A stretch of 5,515 nucleotides of DNA from Clostridiales bacterium (GCA_009782975.1 WRIA01000059.1:1-5515); one strand, 5' to 3'; positions 1 to 5,137 are shown, numbered from the stretch's first letter. The notes: generated by a model from the letters alone, not told the origin. Translations and numbers: made by a program.

Positions 1-858
1 CAAATAGACCGCCGCGAACACCGCATAACCCAATACCAGCAGCTTTTTTCTGCCAACCCTATCCGAAAGGCGGCCCAAAGGCCAGGATAACAGGGCGGCT
101 ACCAGGTTATAGATAAAGTAAAGCATTATTACGGAGGTATCGCCAAAGCCCACGGCCTTGGCCTTAAGCAGCAAAAATGTGTTGGAGGAATTACCCAGAG
201 TAAACAGCAGCACCACCAGCAAATACAGCTTAAGCTGCCCATCCAGATTTTTTAAGCTATGCAAAGAAGGCCCCGGTCTCTTGGCCGCAGCGCGGGGCTT
301 TTCCTGTTTTTCCTTAATAAAAAAGAACATAAACAGACCCAGCAAGGCGGGGATTACGGAAAGTATAAAGAGTTTTTTATAATTATAGGTAACACTGCCC
401 CTAAGCAAAAAATAGGTAAAAAGTATGCCTAAGGCCGCGCCTGCCATATCCAGGGATTTATGCAGGCCAAAGGCTTTGCCCATACTGTTTTTATCCGCGC
501 TTTCGCTTACCAGGACATCCCGGGGGGCCGTGCGTATGCCCTTGCCCATGCGGTCTATCACGCGGGCCGCCAGCACACCCATCCAGGAGGCGGCCAGCAG
601 CAAGGCCAGCTTATAAACTATGCCCGTAGCGTATCCGGCAAAGGCCAGCGCCTTTTTCTTTTGAAAGCGGTCCGCGATATAGCCGCCATATACCTTAAGC
701 AGGCTGGCCAAGCTTTCCGCTATGCCCTCTATAAGCCCCACCAGCGCCGGGGTAGCGCCGAAAGCGCCGGTAAGATACAAGGGTATCAGCGGATAAACCA
801 TCTCTGTGCTTATATCGGTAAAGAAGCTGACCAGGCCTATAAAAAAGATATTGCGCAT
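1..858 (-). CDS. MFS transporter, N-terminal 286 residues (runs off the left edge)
   Basis: Integral membrane transporter of the major facilitator superfamily; the substrate cannot be told from sequence. I translated the minus strand from 858 and it stays open to base 1. Residues 5-30 form the first membrane helix and contain DISTEMVYPLIPLYL, a segment typical of a drug/metabolite efflux-like MFS group. The loop GGYIADRFQKKK (58-69) is the MFS loop 2-3 motif, and DRMGKGIRTAPRD (102-114) is a conserved stretch of the same group. A basic, proline-containing central loop (about 182-208) separates the two halves. PLGRLSDRVGRKK (260-272) is the second copy of the loop motif, so the gene breaks off around helix 9 and about a third is missing. 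ATG 858 is preferred over the in-frame ATG at 870 because GGGTGG lies just upstream of it; this is a weak ribosome binding site. It follows rpmF by 61 bp, a place where plsX is usual. Family call sure, function unknown. Confidence 0.93.
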   Translation of the reverse strand, partial: MRNIFFIGLVSFFTDISTEMVYPLIPLYLTGAFGATPALVGLIEGIAESLASLLKVYGGYIADRFQKKKALAFAGYATGIVYKLALLLAASWMGVLAARVIDRMGKGIRTAPRDVLVSESADKNSMGKAFGLHKSLDMAGAALGILFTYFLLRGSVTYNYKKLFILSVIPALLGLFMFFFIKEKQEKPRAAAKRPGPSLHSLKNLDGQLKLYLLVVLLFTLGNSSNTFLLLKAKAVGFGDTSVIMLYFIYNLVAALLSWPLGRLSDRVGRKKLLVLGYAVFAAVYL

Positions 859-872
859 TTTACCACCCATAA

Positions 873-912
873 TTTAAACATAACCACCCCCAAAGGGATG
901 GTTATGTTTAAA
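873..912 (-). other. Long stem-loop between rpmF and the MFS gene
   Basis: Bases 873-886 and 899-912 are perfect 14-bp inverted repeats (TTTAAACATAACCA and its complement). After one mismatch a further three C-G pairs form inside, leaving a loop of about four bases. The structure begins 7 bases after the rpmF stop and ends just before the weak ribosome binding site of the MFS gene. It lacks a clean run of T on either side, so it is not a textbook intrinsic terminator. It could weakly terminate or stabilise the 3' end of the rpmF message, or limit read-through and translation of the MFS gene. Its formation is seen in the sequence; its role is inference. Confidence 0.6.
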
Positions 913-919
913 ACAAATC

Positions 920-1102
920 TTATTCCCCGATCTGCACGGCCGGACGGCCCTTGTAATAGCCGCATTGCGGGCAAGCATGATGCGGCTGTTTAAGCCCATG
1001 GCATTGCGGGCAAGTATTCACGGCCGGCCCGTCCAGCGTATAGCGCGCGGCCCGGTTCATCCTTCTGTTGGCTTTGGAGGTTTTACCCTTCGGTACACCC
1101 AT
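920..1102 (-). CDS. rpmF: Large-subunit ribosomal protein L32 (bL32), zinc-ribbon form
   Basis: Small basic protein of the 50S ribosomal subunit, 60 residues, the usual length. The N-terminus MGVPKGKTSKANRR matches the family pattern (VPKxKTSKxxR). CPQC at 31-34 and CPQC at 44-47 give four cysteines that should bind one zinc ion, followed by the conserved GYYKGR (48-53). The paired cysteines mark this as the zinc-containing version rather than the zinc-free paralogue found in some bacteria. The ATG is three bases after the yceD stop codon, and its ribosome binding site (GGAAAGGGG) lies inside the last codons of yceD, so the two are almost surely translated from one message with coupling. The C-terminal tail PAVQIGE is slightly longer than in many homologues. 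The usual downstream partner plsX is not present. Confidence 0.97.
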   Translation of the reverse strand: MGVPKGKTSKANRRMNRAARYTLDGPAVNTCPQCHGLKQPHHACPQCGYYKGRPAVQIGE

Positions 1103-1105
1103 TGT

Positions 1106-1636
1106 TTACACCCCTTTCCCGGCTTCATCGTTAAATAGCTCGCGCAGTTTTTCCCAGCGCGGGTCTGTTTCTTTAGTGGCGCAAGAGCATTGCCCGCGGT
1201 TAAGATCCGCCCCGCATTGGGGGCATAAGCCCAGGCAATCCTCGCGGCACAGGGGCTTCATCGGCAATTCCGCAAACAAAGCCCGCAGGGCCTCCGGCGT
1301 TAAATCTATGGCTACACCGCCGAAAATATGCTTATCCAGCTCTCCTTCTTCGTCCGGGGCCACTTCCCTGCTGCTATATATCTCCCTAAAAGGCGTAGTA
1401 AGCGCAAAGGGGAAGGCGGCGCCGCAGCGGCTGCATATCATGTTAAAGGCGGCGGTAAGCTCCCCCGTTACCTGAATTTCCCCGGCTACATTCTCCGCTG
1501 TGCCCCGCAAGGCCAGGGGCGCGCAAAGGGGCATATCTTTGTATTCGTAAGCAAGCGGGTCGCAAACGGCCGACATATCCAGCGGCAGACAAAAGCCCGC
1601 ATCATGCTTAAGACGGCCCAATTCCAGTAGAAGCAT
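1106..1636 (-). CDS. yceD: YceD/DUF177 family protein, linked to 23S rRNA and L32
   Basis: Member of the DUF177 (YceD) family, commonly encoded directly ahead of rpmF; family members have been linked to 23S rRNA accumulation, but the molecular activity is not settled. The product is 176 residues, typical for the family. An N-terminal beta-rich part carries the CSRC motif (68-71). Next comes an acidic stretch (94-101), then the diagnostic C-terminal block with LPMKPLC (124-130), CLGLCPQCGADLNRGQCSC (134-152) and DPRWEKL (158-164). The cysteines suggest metal binding. ATG 1636 is chosen because GGAG (complement of 1645-1648) lies 8 bases upstream and a consensus promoter sits just before that. 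The gene runs straight into rpmF with a 3-base gap. Confidence 0.95.
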   Translation of the reverse strand: MLLLELGRLKHDAGFCLPLDMSAVCDPLAYEYKDMPLCAPLALRGTAENVAGEIQVTGELTAAFNMICSRCGAAFPFALTTPFREIYSSREVAPDEEGELDKHIFGGVAIDLTPEALRALFAELPMKPLCREDCLGLCPQCGADLNRGQCSCATKETDPRWEKLRELFNDEAGKGV

Positions 1637-1662
1637 AGTTCAAGCTCCGTAAAACACACCTT

Positions 1663-1691
1663 ATTATATAGGCCCCGGAAGGCTCTGTCAA
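1663..1691 (-). promoter_or_regulatory. Perfect consensus sigma-A promoter for yceD-rpmF
   Basis: Read on the minus strand, TTGACA (1686-1691) and TATAAT (1663-1668) are both exact consensus hexamers separated by exactly 17 bases (1669-1685). Transcription would start near 1656, giving a leader of about 20 bases before ATG 1636 with the GGAG ribosome binding site inside it. This predicts strong, simple expression of the ribosomal pair, independent of ackA. Confidence 0.88.
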
Positions 1692-1733
1692 GAACAATTG
1701 ACAATTAATAATGAACAATGGGGTTATAATAGT

Positions 1734-1752
1734 AGAATTACTTTGTAATTCT
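1734..1752. repeat. 8-bp perfect inverted repeat in the ackA-yceD spacer
   Basis: AGAATTAC (1734-1741) and GTAATTCT (1745-1752) are perfect inverted repeats around a TTT spacer. The element lies between the likely ackA terminator and the yceD promoter, about 43 bases upstream of the -35 hexamer. It could be a protein-binding dyad or simply a second weak hairpin behind ackA. The spacer to its left (1691-1720) also carries GAACAAT twice, 21 bp apart, in AT-rich simple-looking sequence. Confidence 0.4.
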
Positions 1753-1761
1753 CTAATATTC

Positions 1762-1781
1762 AAAAACACGCCAGCGTTTTT
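1762..1781 (-). terminator. Likely intrinsic terminator after ackA
   Basis: On the minus strand AAAAACGC and GTGTTTTT pair around a TGGC loop, with five A-T pairs, two G-C pairs and one G-U wobble, followed by GAATATTAG. The T-run is part of the stem, so the A and T tracts at the two ends make it readable in both directions. It begins 28 bases after the ackA stop. The stem is short and weak, so termination may be partial. Confidence 0.5.
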
Positions 1782-1809
1782 AACCACATTATAAATCGTT
1801 GACCGCTTA

Positions 1810-2997
1810 TTATTTTATCAGCTCCATGGTGTCGCGGGCTATCATCAATTCCTCGTTGGTGGGGATAACAAAGGCCTTTAAGCGGGAATCCGCCGTGCTT
1901 ATGCATATCTCCGCGCCGCGTTTATTATTGGCCTCTTTATCCAAAACAAGGCCCATATAACCCAGCTTAGAGCAGATAGCCTCGCGTATGGCTATGCCGT
2001 TTTCGCCTATACCGGCGGTAAAGATCACTGCATCCGCCCCGTTCATCTCGGCGGCATAAGCGCCTATGTAGCGCACAACGCCCCTGGCAAATATATCCAG
2101 CGCCAGTTTAGCGCGGTCGTTGCCCTTCTCTGCGGCTTCCTCTATATAGCGCATATCGCTGCTTACGCCGGAAACCCCCATAAGGCCGGATTTTTTGTTA
2201 AGCACATTATTCATTTCGTCCGGCGTAAGGCCCTCTTTATCCATGATATACGTTACGATGGCCGGGTCTATATCGCCGGAGCGCGTACCCATCGTCAGCC
2301 CTTCCAGCGGGGTAAAGCCCATGGATGTGTCGTAGGATCTGCCGTCTATCACCGCGCAGACCGAGGAACCGTTGCCCAGATGACAGGTTATAAGCTTGCT
2401 GTGGGGCGGGTCGCCCAAAAGCTGCAAAGCCCGGGCCGATACATAACGGTGGGATGTGCCGTGAAAACCGTAACGGCGCAGTTGATATTTTTCGTAATAC
2501 TCGTAGGGAAGGCTATATATATAGGAAGAAGAAGGCATAGATTGATGGAAAGCCGTATCGAACACGCCGGCCATCGGTACGCCGGGTATCTTTTCCGAGC
2601 AGGCCTTTATGCCTAAAATAGCCGGGGGATTATGCAAAGGGGCCAGCTCCACCAGGCGTTCCATTTCCGCCATCACTTCCGGGGTTATCAGGCAGGAAGC
2701 GGAGATAGTACCGCCGTGAATTGTGCGGTGGCCCACGGCGTTTATCTCTCCCATACCGGCTATCACGCCGTGTTCGGCATGGGTAAGCGCCGCCGTCACC
2801 ATTTCTATGGCCGTGGCGTGACTGGGTATATCCGTTTCTATAATGGTTTTAGTGCCGTCGCCCATATAATGATTAAGCACGGAACCCGGCAAGCCGATCT
2901 TTTCCACCAGCCCTTTTGCCATCACGCTTTCGTCCTTCATATCAAAAAGCTGATATTTTAAGGAAGAACTGCCGCTGTTAAGCACCAGAATTTTCAT
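1810..2997 (-). CDS. ackA: Acetate kinase
   Basis: Cytoplasmic enzyme interconverting acetyl phosphate plus ADP with acetate plus ATP, the substrate-level phosphorylation step of acetate-forming fermentation (reversible for acetate uptake). The product is 395 residues, normal for the family, and complete. Signature blocks and residues equivalent to those studied in the Methanosarcina enzyme are all visible: N7 in LVLNSGSSSLK, R91 in GHRTIHGG, D147 in FDTAFHQSMP, H179 in YGFHGTSHRYVS, the phosphate loop HLGNGSS (206-212), R239 in TMGTRSGDIDP, FTAGIGENG (326-334) and E382 in TNEEL. The start is clear: GGAGG lies about 7 bases before ATG 2997. Its usual metabolic partner pta (phosphotransacetylase) is not in this window. 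It seems to be its own transcription unit, with a promoter region rich in repeats upstream and a hairpin downstream. Confidence 0.98.
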   Translation of the reverse strand: MKILVLNSGSSSLKYQLFDMKDESVMAKGLVEKIGLPGSVLNHYMGDGTKTIIETDIPSHATAIEMVTAALTHAEHGVIAGMGEINAVGHRTIHGGTISASCLITPEVMAEMERLVELAPLHNPPAILGIKACSEKIPGVPMAGVFDTAFHQSMPSSSYIYSLPYEYYEKYQLRRYGFHGTSHRYVSARALQLLGDPPHSKLITCHLGNGSSVCAVIDGRSYDTSMGFTPLEGLTMGTRSGDIDPAIVTYIMDKEGLTPDEMNNVLNKKSGLMGVSGVSSDMRYIEEAAEKGNDRAKLALDIFARGVVRYIGAYAAEMNGADAVIFTAGIGENGIAIREAICSKLGYMGLVLDKEANNKRGAEICISTADSRLKAFVIPTNEELMIARDTMELIK

Positions 2998-3044
2998 TTT
3001 ATTACCTCCACCATATAATTTATATTAGAAATTTGACCACAGCC

Positions 3045-3053
3045 ATTATAACA
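3045..3053 (-). promoter_or_regulatory. Extended -10 element closest to ackA (best ackA promoter candidate)
   Basis: On the minus strand this reads TGTTATAAT, a consensus TATAAT preceded by the TGN extension. No good -35 hexamer stands 16-18 bases upstream, as is common for extended -10 promoters. A start near 3038 would give a leader of about 40 bases containing the GGAGG ribosome binding site of ackA. The surrounding bases (about 3039-3055) match the end of the 83-bp repeat units described next, so this motif seems to be a truncated third copy. Confidence 0.6.
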
Positions 3054-3056
3054 CAG

Positions 3057-3139
3057 ATCCACAGTTATAAAATAGACGCTCAAGCTGCGAGATCATAAAT
3101 TTCTGCTTGTGCAGCTATTATATCACAAGCCCTGAAGCG
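3057..3139. repeat. 83-bp repeat, copy 1 (ackA-proximal)
   Basis: This stretch matches 3168-3250 at 78 of 83 positions with no gap; the two copies are offset by 111 bp. Read on the minus strand it holds an extended -10 motif TGATATAAT (3117-3125) followed by a hairpin with CAAGC/GCTTG arms (3081-3109). The five differences from copy 2 fall in the hairpin loop region and near the -10 motif; one stem change turns an A-U pair into a G-U pair, so pairing is kept. The ends form a rough inverted repeat (GTTATAAAATAG against CTATTATAAC), as in small non-autonomous mobile elements. No target-site duplication could be made out. Confidence 0.85.
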
Positions 3140-3151
3140 TTTGCTACTGGC

Positions 3152-3169
3152 ATTTGCCTATAGGCAAAT
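3152..3169. promoter_or_regulatory. 18-bp perfect palindrome, candidate operator
   Basis: ATTTGCCTATAGGCAAAT is a perfect 18-bp palindrome with no spacer. It lies between the two 83-bp repeats, touching the start of copy 2 and centred about 40 bp upstream of the extended -10 motif in copy 1. Size and symmetry fit a binding site for a dimeric regulator; as there is no loop it is a poor RNA hairpin. No regulator can be named from the window. Confidence 0.5.
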
Positions 3170-3250
3170 CCACAGTTATAAAATAGACGCTCAAGCTGCG
3201 AAATCATAGATTTCTGCTTGTGCAGCTATTATAACACAAACTCTGAAGCG
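3168..3250. repeat. 83-bp repeat, copy 2 (ackA-distal)
   Basis: About 94% identical to copy 1. On the minus strand it carries TGTTATAAT (3228-3236), an extended -10 motif, with TTGTTT 17 bases upstream of TATAAT as a possible weak -35. The following hairpin (3192-3220) pairs CAAGC with GCTTG and AAATC with GATTT around an ATA loop, with a T-T mismatch and a two-base CG bulge, and is followed by TCTATTTTAT. The copy starts right behind the short terminator of the coiled-coil gene. Confidence 0.85.
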
Positions 3251-3254
3251 AAAC

Positions 3255-3276
3255 AAGAAAAAGAGTATCGTACTCC
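3255..3276 (-). terminator. Short hairpin and T-tract after the coiled-coil gene
   Basis: On the minus strand GAGTA-CGA-TACTC (3263-3275) forms a 5-bp stem, extendable by a G-U pair, followed at once by TTTTTCTTG. It lies 17 bases beyond the stop of the gene ending at 3293. The stem is short but the T-tract is well placed, so it is a plausible intrinsic terminator separating the rsmD unit from the ackA leader. Confidence 0.5.
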
Positions 3277-3292
3277 GCGATTTCTTACGCGG

Positions 3293-3754
3293 TTATTTGG
3301 CTAGGGGGCCGCGATAATTACGCAGATCCTCGCGGTTTTGTTTTATGGAAACTATCAGCTTTTCCAGATTATGCTCCAGCTGTTGCAGTATATCATCGGA
3401 CCACAGCAAAGCGTCGCGCTGCAAAGCGGCGGCGGCATCCTCGGCCTGATGCACTATTTCCTGGCCCTGACGCAGGGCTTCCTGATAAACTTCCTCCCGC
3501 GTTACCATCTGGGCGGCCTGATCCCGTGCCTCCGCCAGTATGCGTTTGCCCTGGGTCTCCACGCTTTCCAGCAGCTTATCGCTTTGCGCCAGTACCTCCT
3601 GGGCCTGTTTGAGCTCATCCGGCAAGGTAGCGTGTATTTTGTCGATAAACTCCAGTATCATGTCGCCGTCCACCATCACCTTGCCGGTAAGGGGGATGCG
3701 CGAGGCGCCGCTGACATGCTGTTCCATTTCCTGCAAAACCGAATACAGCTCCAT
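3293..3754 (-). CDS. Coiled-coil 'ATPase/ATP synthase subunit B-like' hypothetical protein
   Basis: A 153-residue, mostly helical soluble protein of unknown function. Similar short proteins are commonly found near rsmD and coaD in clostridia and are often labelled 'ATPase' or 'V-type ATPase subunit H-like' only because of their coiled coil; there is no nucleotide-binding motif here. The N-terminus (1-20) is followed by RIPLTGKVMVDGDMILEFID (19-38), the best conserved segment of this group, then LPDELKQAQ (44-52) and a long charged Ala/Glu/Gln-rich helix (about 48-142). This layout recalls DivIVA-type or F-type subunit b stalks. No signal peptide or membrane segment is seen. ATG 3754 has AAGGAG 7 bases upstream. 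The gap to the rsmD stop is only 15 bp, so the two are likely one operon. coaD, usually near here, is absent. Gene real, function unknown. Confidence 0.88.
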   Translation of the reverse strand: MELYSVLQEMEQHVSGASRIPLTGKVMVDGDMILEFIDKIHATLPDELKQAQEVLAQSDKLLESVETQGKRILAEARDQAAQMVTREEVYQEALRQGQEIVHQAEDAAAALQRDALLWSDDILQQLEHNLEKLIVSIKQNREDLRNYRGPLAK

Positions 3755-3769
3755 ATTTTTTCTCCTTCC

Positions 3770-4336
3770 CTATTGCCGCTGCCGCGAAATTTCATCCTGT
3801 TCGTCTATTGCTTCCAGATAATATAAGGCGGTATCCCCGTAAACGCTGTGCTTTATAACGCCAAAGCCGGCGGGGGGGCAAAGCATATCTTTAGCGGCGG
3901 TTTCCGCAACCACCAGGCCGCCCTTGGCCAGCGTGCCGCCTGCCAGCCCCTTAAGGGCCCGCGCCAGAAGATCCGTATTATAGGGCGGGTCTAAAAAAAC
4001 GATGTCGTAGGGCTCTTTGTTTCTGCCAAAAAAACGCAGGGCATCGCCGGGCAGTATTTCTGCCCCCGGCAGGCGGCAGGCCTCCGCGTTGCGGCGCAAA
4101 ACCTTTAAAGCCGCCGCGTCCGCTTCTATAAACAGGGCTTTATTGGCGCCGCGGCTTAAAGCCTCCAGCCCCAGAGCGCCGCTGCCGGCAAAAGCATCCA
4201 GCACATTTGCCCCTGCCAAACGGGGCATTATTACGCTGAACAGGGCTTCGCGTACCCGGCCGGCGGTGGGGCGGGTGCCAAGACCCGGCGGGGCCGCAAG
4301 CCGCCGCCCTTTGGCCCGGCCCGCTATGATACGCAT
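3770..4336 (-). CDS. rsmD: 16S rRNA (guanine(966)-N(2))-methyltransferase
   Basis: RsmD transfers a methyl group from S-adenosylmethionine to N2 of G966 in 16S rRNA during small-subunit assembly in the cytoplasm. The product is 188 residues, normal length. It starts with the family's MRIIAGRAKGRRL, then RPTAGRVREALFSVI (22-36). VLDAFAGSGALGLEALSRG (45-63) is the SAM-binding motif I, EAD (71-73) the acidic residue after strand 2, and DPPY (116-119) the catalytic motif IV of N-methyltransferases. I place the start at 4336: AAGGGG lies about 6 bases upstream, and the protein then begins at the conserved MRIIAG. In-frame ATGs at 4357 and 4354 would add MMVKGKT, which lacks a ribosome binding site. 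The gene is followed closely by the coiled-coil gene. No convincing promoter is visible between it and the tandem array upstream. Confidence 0.96.
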   Translation of the reverse strand: MRIIAGRAKGRRLAAPPGLGTRPTAGRVREALFSVIMPRLAGANVLDAFAGSGALGLEALSRGANKALFIEADAAALKVLRRNAEACRLPGAEILPGDALRFFGRNKEPYDIVFLDPPYNTDLLARALKGLAGGTLAKGGLVVAETAAKDMLCPPAGFGVIKHSVYGDTALYYLEAIDEQDEISRQRQ

Positions 4337-4418
4337 CGTTTTCCCCTTAACCATCAAAAAGCATGTATTATGTTATTCTATTTTTGGCTTGTTCTTCCTG
4401 CATATCTATGTTTAAAAT

Positions 4419-4680
4419 AGATTTTCGAAAAATAAGTTTATGATTTTTAAAAACCGGCTTATGATTTTAGAAAATAAGCTTATGATTTTAGAAAATAAGC
4501 TTATGATTTTAGAAAATGAGCTTATGATTTTGGAAAATAAGCTTATGATTTTAGAAAATGAGCTTATGATTTTGGAAAATAAGCTTATGATTTTGGAAAA
4601 TAGGCTTATGATTTTGGAAAATAAGCTTATGATTTTGGAAAATAGGCTTATGATCTTGGAAAATAAGCTTATGATTTTAA
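4419..4680. repeat. 21-bp tandem repeat array, 11 full units plus degenerate ends
   Basis: Eleven contiguous 21-bp units run from 4440 to 4670, with a degenerate unit before (4419-4439) and a partial one after (from 4671). The unit core is ATTTTRGAAAATAAGCTT; the first full unit (4440-4460) is the most diverged. The other ten units differ only by transitions: TTA/TTG, AAG/GAG, AAG/AGG and one ATT/ATC. There are no insertions or deletions. Each unit holds two small dyads, ATTTTRGAAAAT and ATAAGCTTAT (with a HindIII-type hexamer). The array is far more AT-rich than its neighbours. It fills the 357-bp gap between the HU-like gene and rsmD. On the plus strand it reads as one open frame (4440-4685) of LMILENK heptads, but there is no ribosome binding site and the frame follows from a period divisible by three, so I do not call a gene. 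No gene-like signal is seen in the flanks (4358-4418 and 4681-4714). Confidence 0.95.
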
Positions 4681-4714
4681 CATGATGCCAGGTTTATGTG
4701 GTCGTCAGCAAAGT

Positions 4715-5095
4715 TTACGGCACGATCTCGTAGCTTATGTTCAACAGGCCCTGCTTAAGTTCCTTGCTTGGCAGAAAGGTGATCTTAGGCTCTTTGGCGT
4801 GCCGGGTGGTCAGTTCCTCCGCTTTTTCCATGCCAACGCTGGATACCGATATCCTGAATGTGCCGAAACCATCCAGGTTTACGGATTGCCCCAGTTGCAG
4901 ATACACCGGCAAAAGCTCCGCCAGGTTGGTAAGCACGTTTTTTACATCCCCCGCCGTCATAGCCGAGCGGCCCTGGATATCCTTAACAATGCGGTGCATG
5001 CCCACGCTGCCGGATTTTGCCTGCACAAGATACCATTTTGCCTGCGTTTGATCCTGGGGGTTTTTGCGTTGGATCTTTCTTAATTTAACCGCCAT
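4715..5095 (-). CDS. HU-family DNA-binding protein, Bacteroidetes-like variant
   Basis: Small basic DNA-binding protein related to the nucleoid protein HU, 126 residues against about 90 for classical HU. The N-terminal MAVKLRKIQRKNPQDQTQAKWY (first 22 residues) resembles the extended family often annotated 'DNA-binding protein, histone-like', well known in Bacteroidetes, where KWY follows a basic lead. The HU core is seen in MTAGDVKNVLTNLAELLPVYL (46-66), the helical dimer part, and SVNLDGFGTFRISV (71-84), containing the DGFGTF turn. The classical PRTGE-type DNA-inserting arm is not recognisable; instead there is EELTTRHAKEPKITFLPSKEL (93-113), matching the 'F P' strand of that variant. ATG 5095 has a perfect AAGGAGG 7 bases upstream. 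It is a single-gene unit with its own likely promoter; no terminator hairpin is seen after the stop, only the 21-bp array. Specific DNA target unknown. Confidence 0.87.
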   Translation of the reverse strand: MAVKLRKIQRKNPQDQTQAKWYLVQAKSGSVGMHRIVKDIQGRSAMTAGDVKNVLTNLAELLPVYLQLGQSVNLDGFGTFRISVSSVGMEKAEELTTRHAKEPKITFLPSKELKQGLLNISYEIVP

Positions 5096-5137
5096 CTTTA
5101 TTCCTCCTTAAATATAATAATTCAGAGTTCTAAGATA

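Noticed and set aside
158..993. Plus-strand open frames of 63 to 177 residues
   Set aside because: They lie opposite the MFS gene and rpmF, whose minus-strand products are clearly recognisable, and show no family features.
1068..1630. Plus-strand frames opposite yceD, and a minus-strand frame at 1486-1704 overlapping its start
   Set aside because: YceD motifs, ribosome binding site and promoter all support the 1636-1106 frame; the others overlap it out of frame and have no recognisable motifs.
1698..1730. Plus-strand promoter TTGACA (1698-1703) with TATAAT (1725-1730)
   Set aside because: The spacing is 21 bases, too long for sigma-A, and it would fire antisense into ackA.
2380..2961. Plus-strand frames opposite ackA
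   Set aside because: They are antisense shadows of a fully conserved acetate kinase.
3338..3826. Plus-strand frames of 162 and 93 residues opposite the coiled-coil gene
   Set aside because: The minus-strand gene has a good ribosome binding site, operon position and a conserved segment; the antisense frames have none of these.
4017..4415. Plus-strand frame opposite rsmD
   Set aside because: Basic and alanine-rich translation typical of antisense to a GC-rich gene; RsmD motifs establish the real strand.
4389..4418. Plus-strand promoter ahead of the repeat array (TTGTTC, 18 bases, TAAAAT)
   Set aside because: Only three of six -35 bases match and no ribosome binding site follows; not enough to support transcription of the array.
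4419..4680. CRISPR array
   Set aside because: The 21-bp units are directly contiguous with no unique spacers, and no cas gene is present.
4682..5083. Plus-strand frames of 133 and 104 residues opposite the HU-like gene
   Set aside because: The minus-strand gene has a perfect ribosome binding site and HU core motifs.
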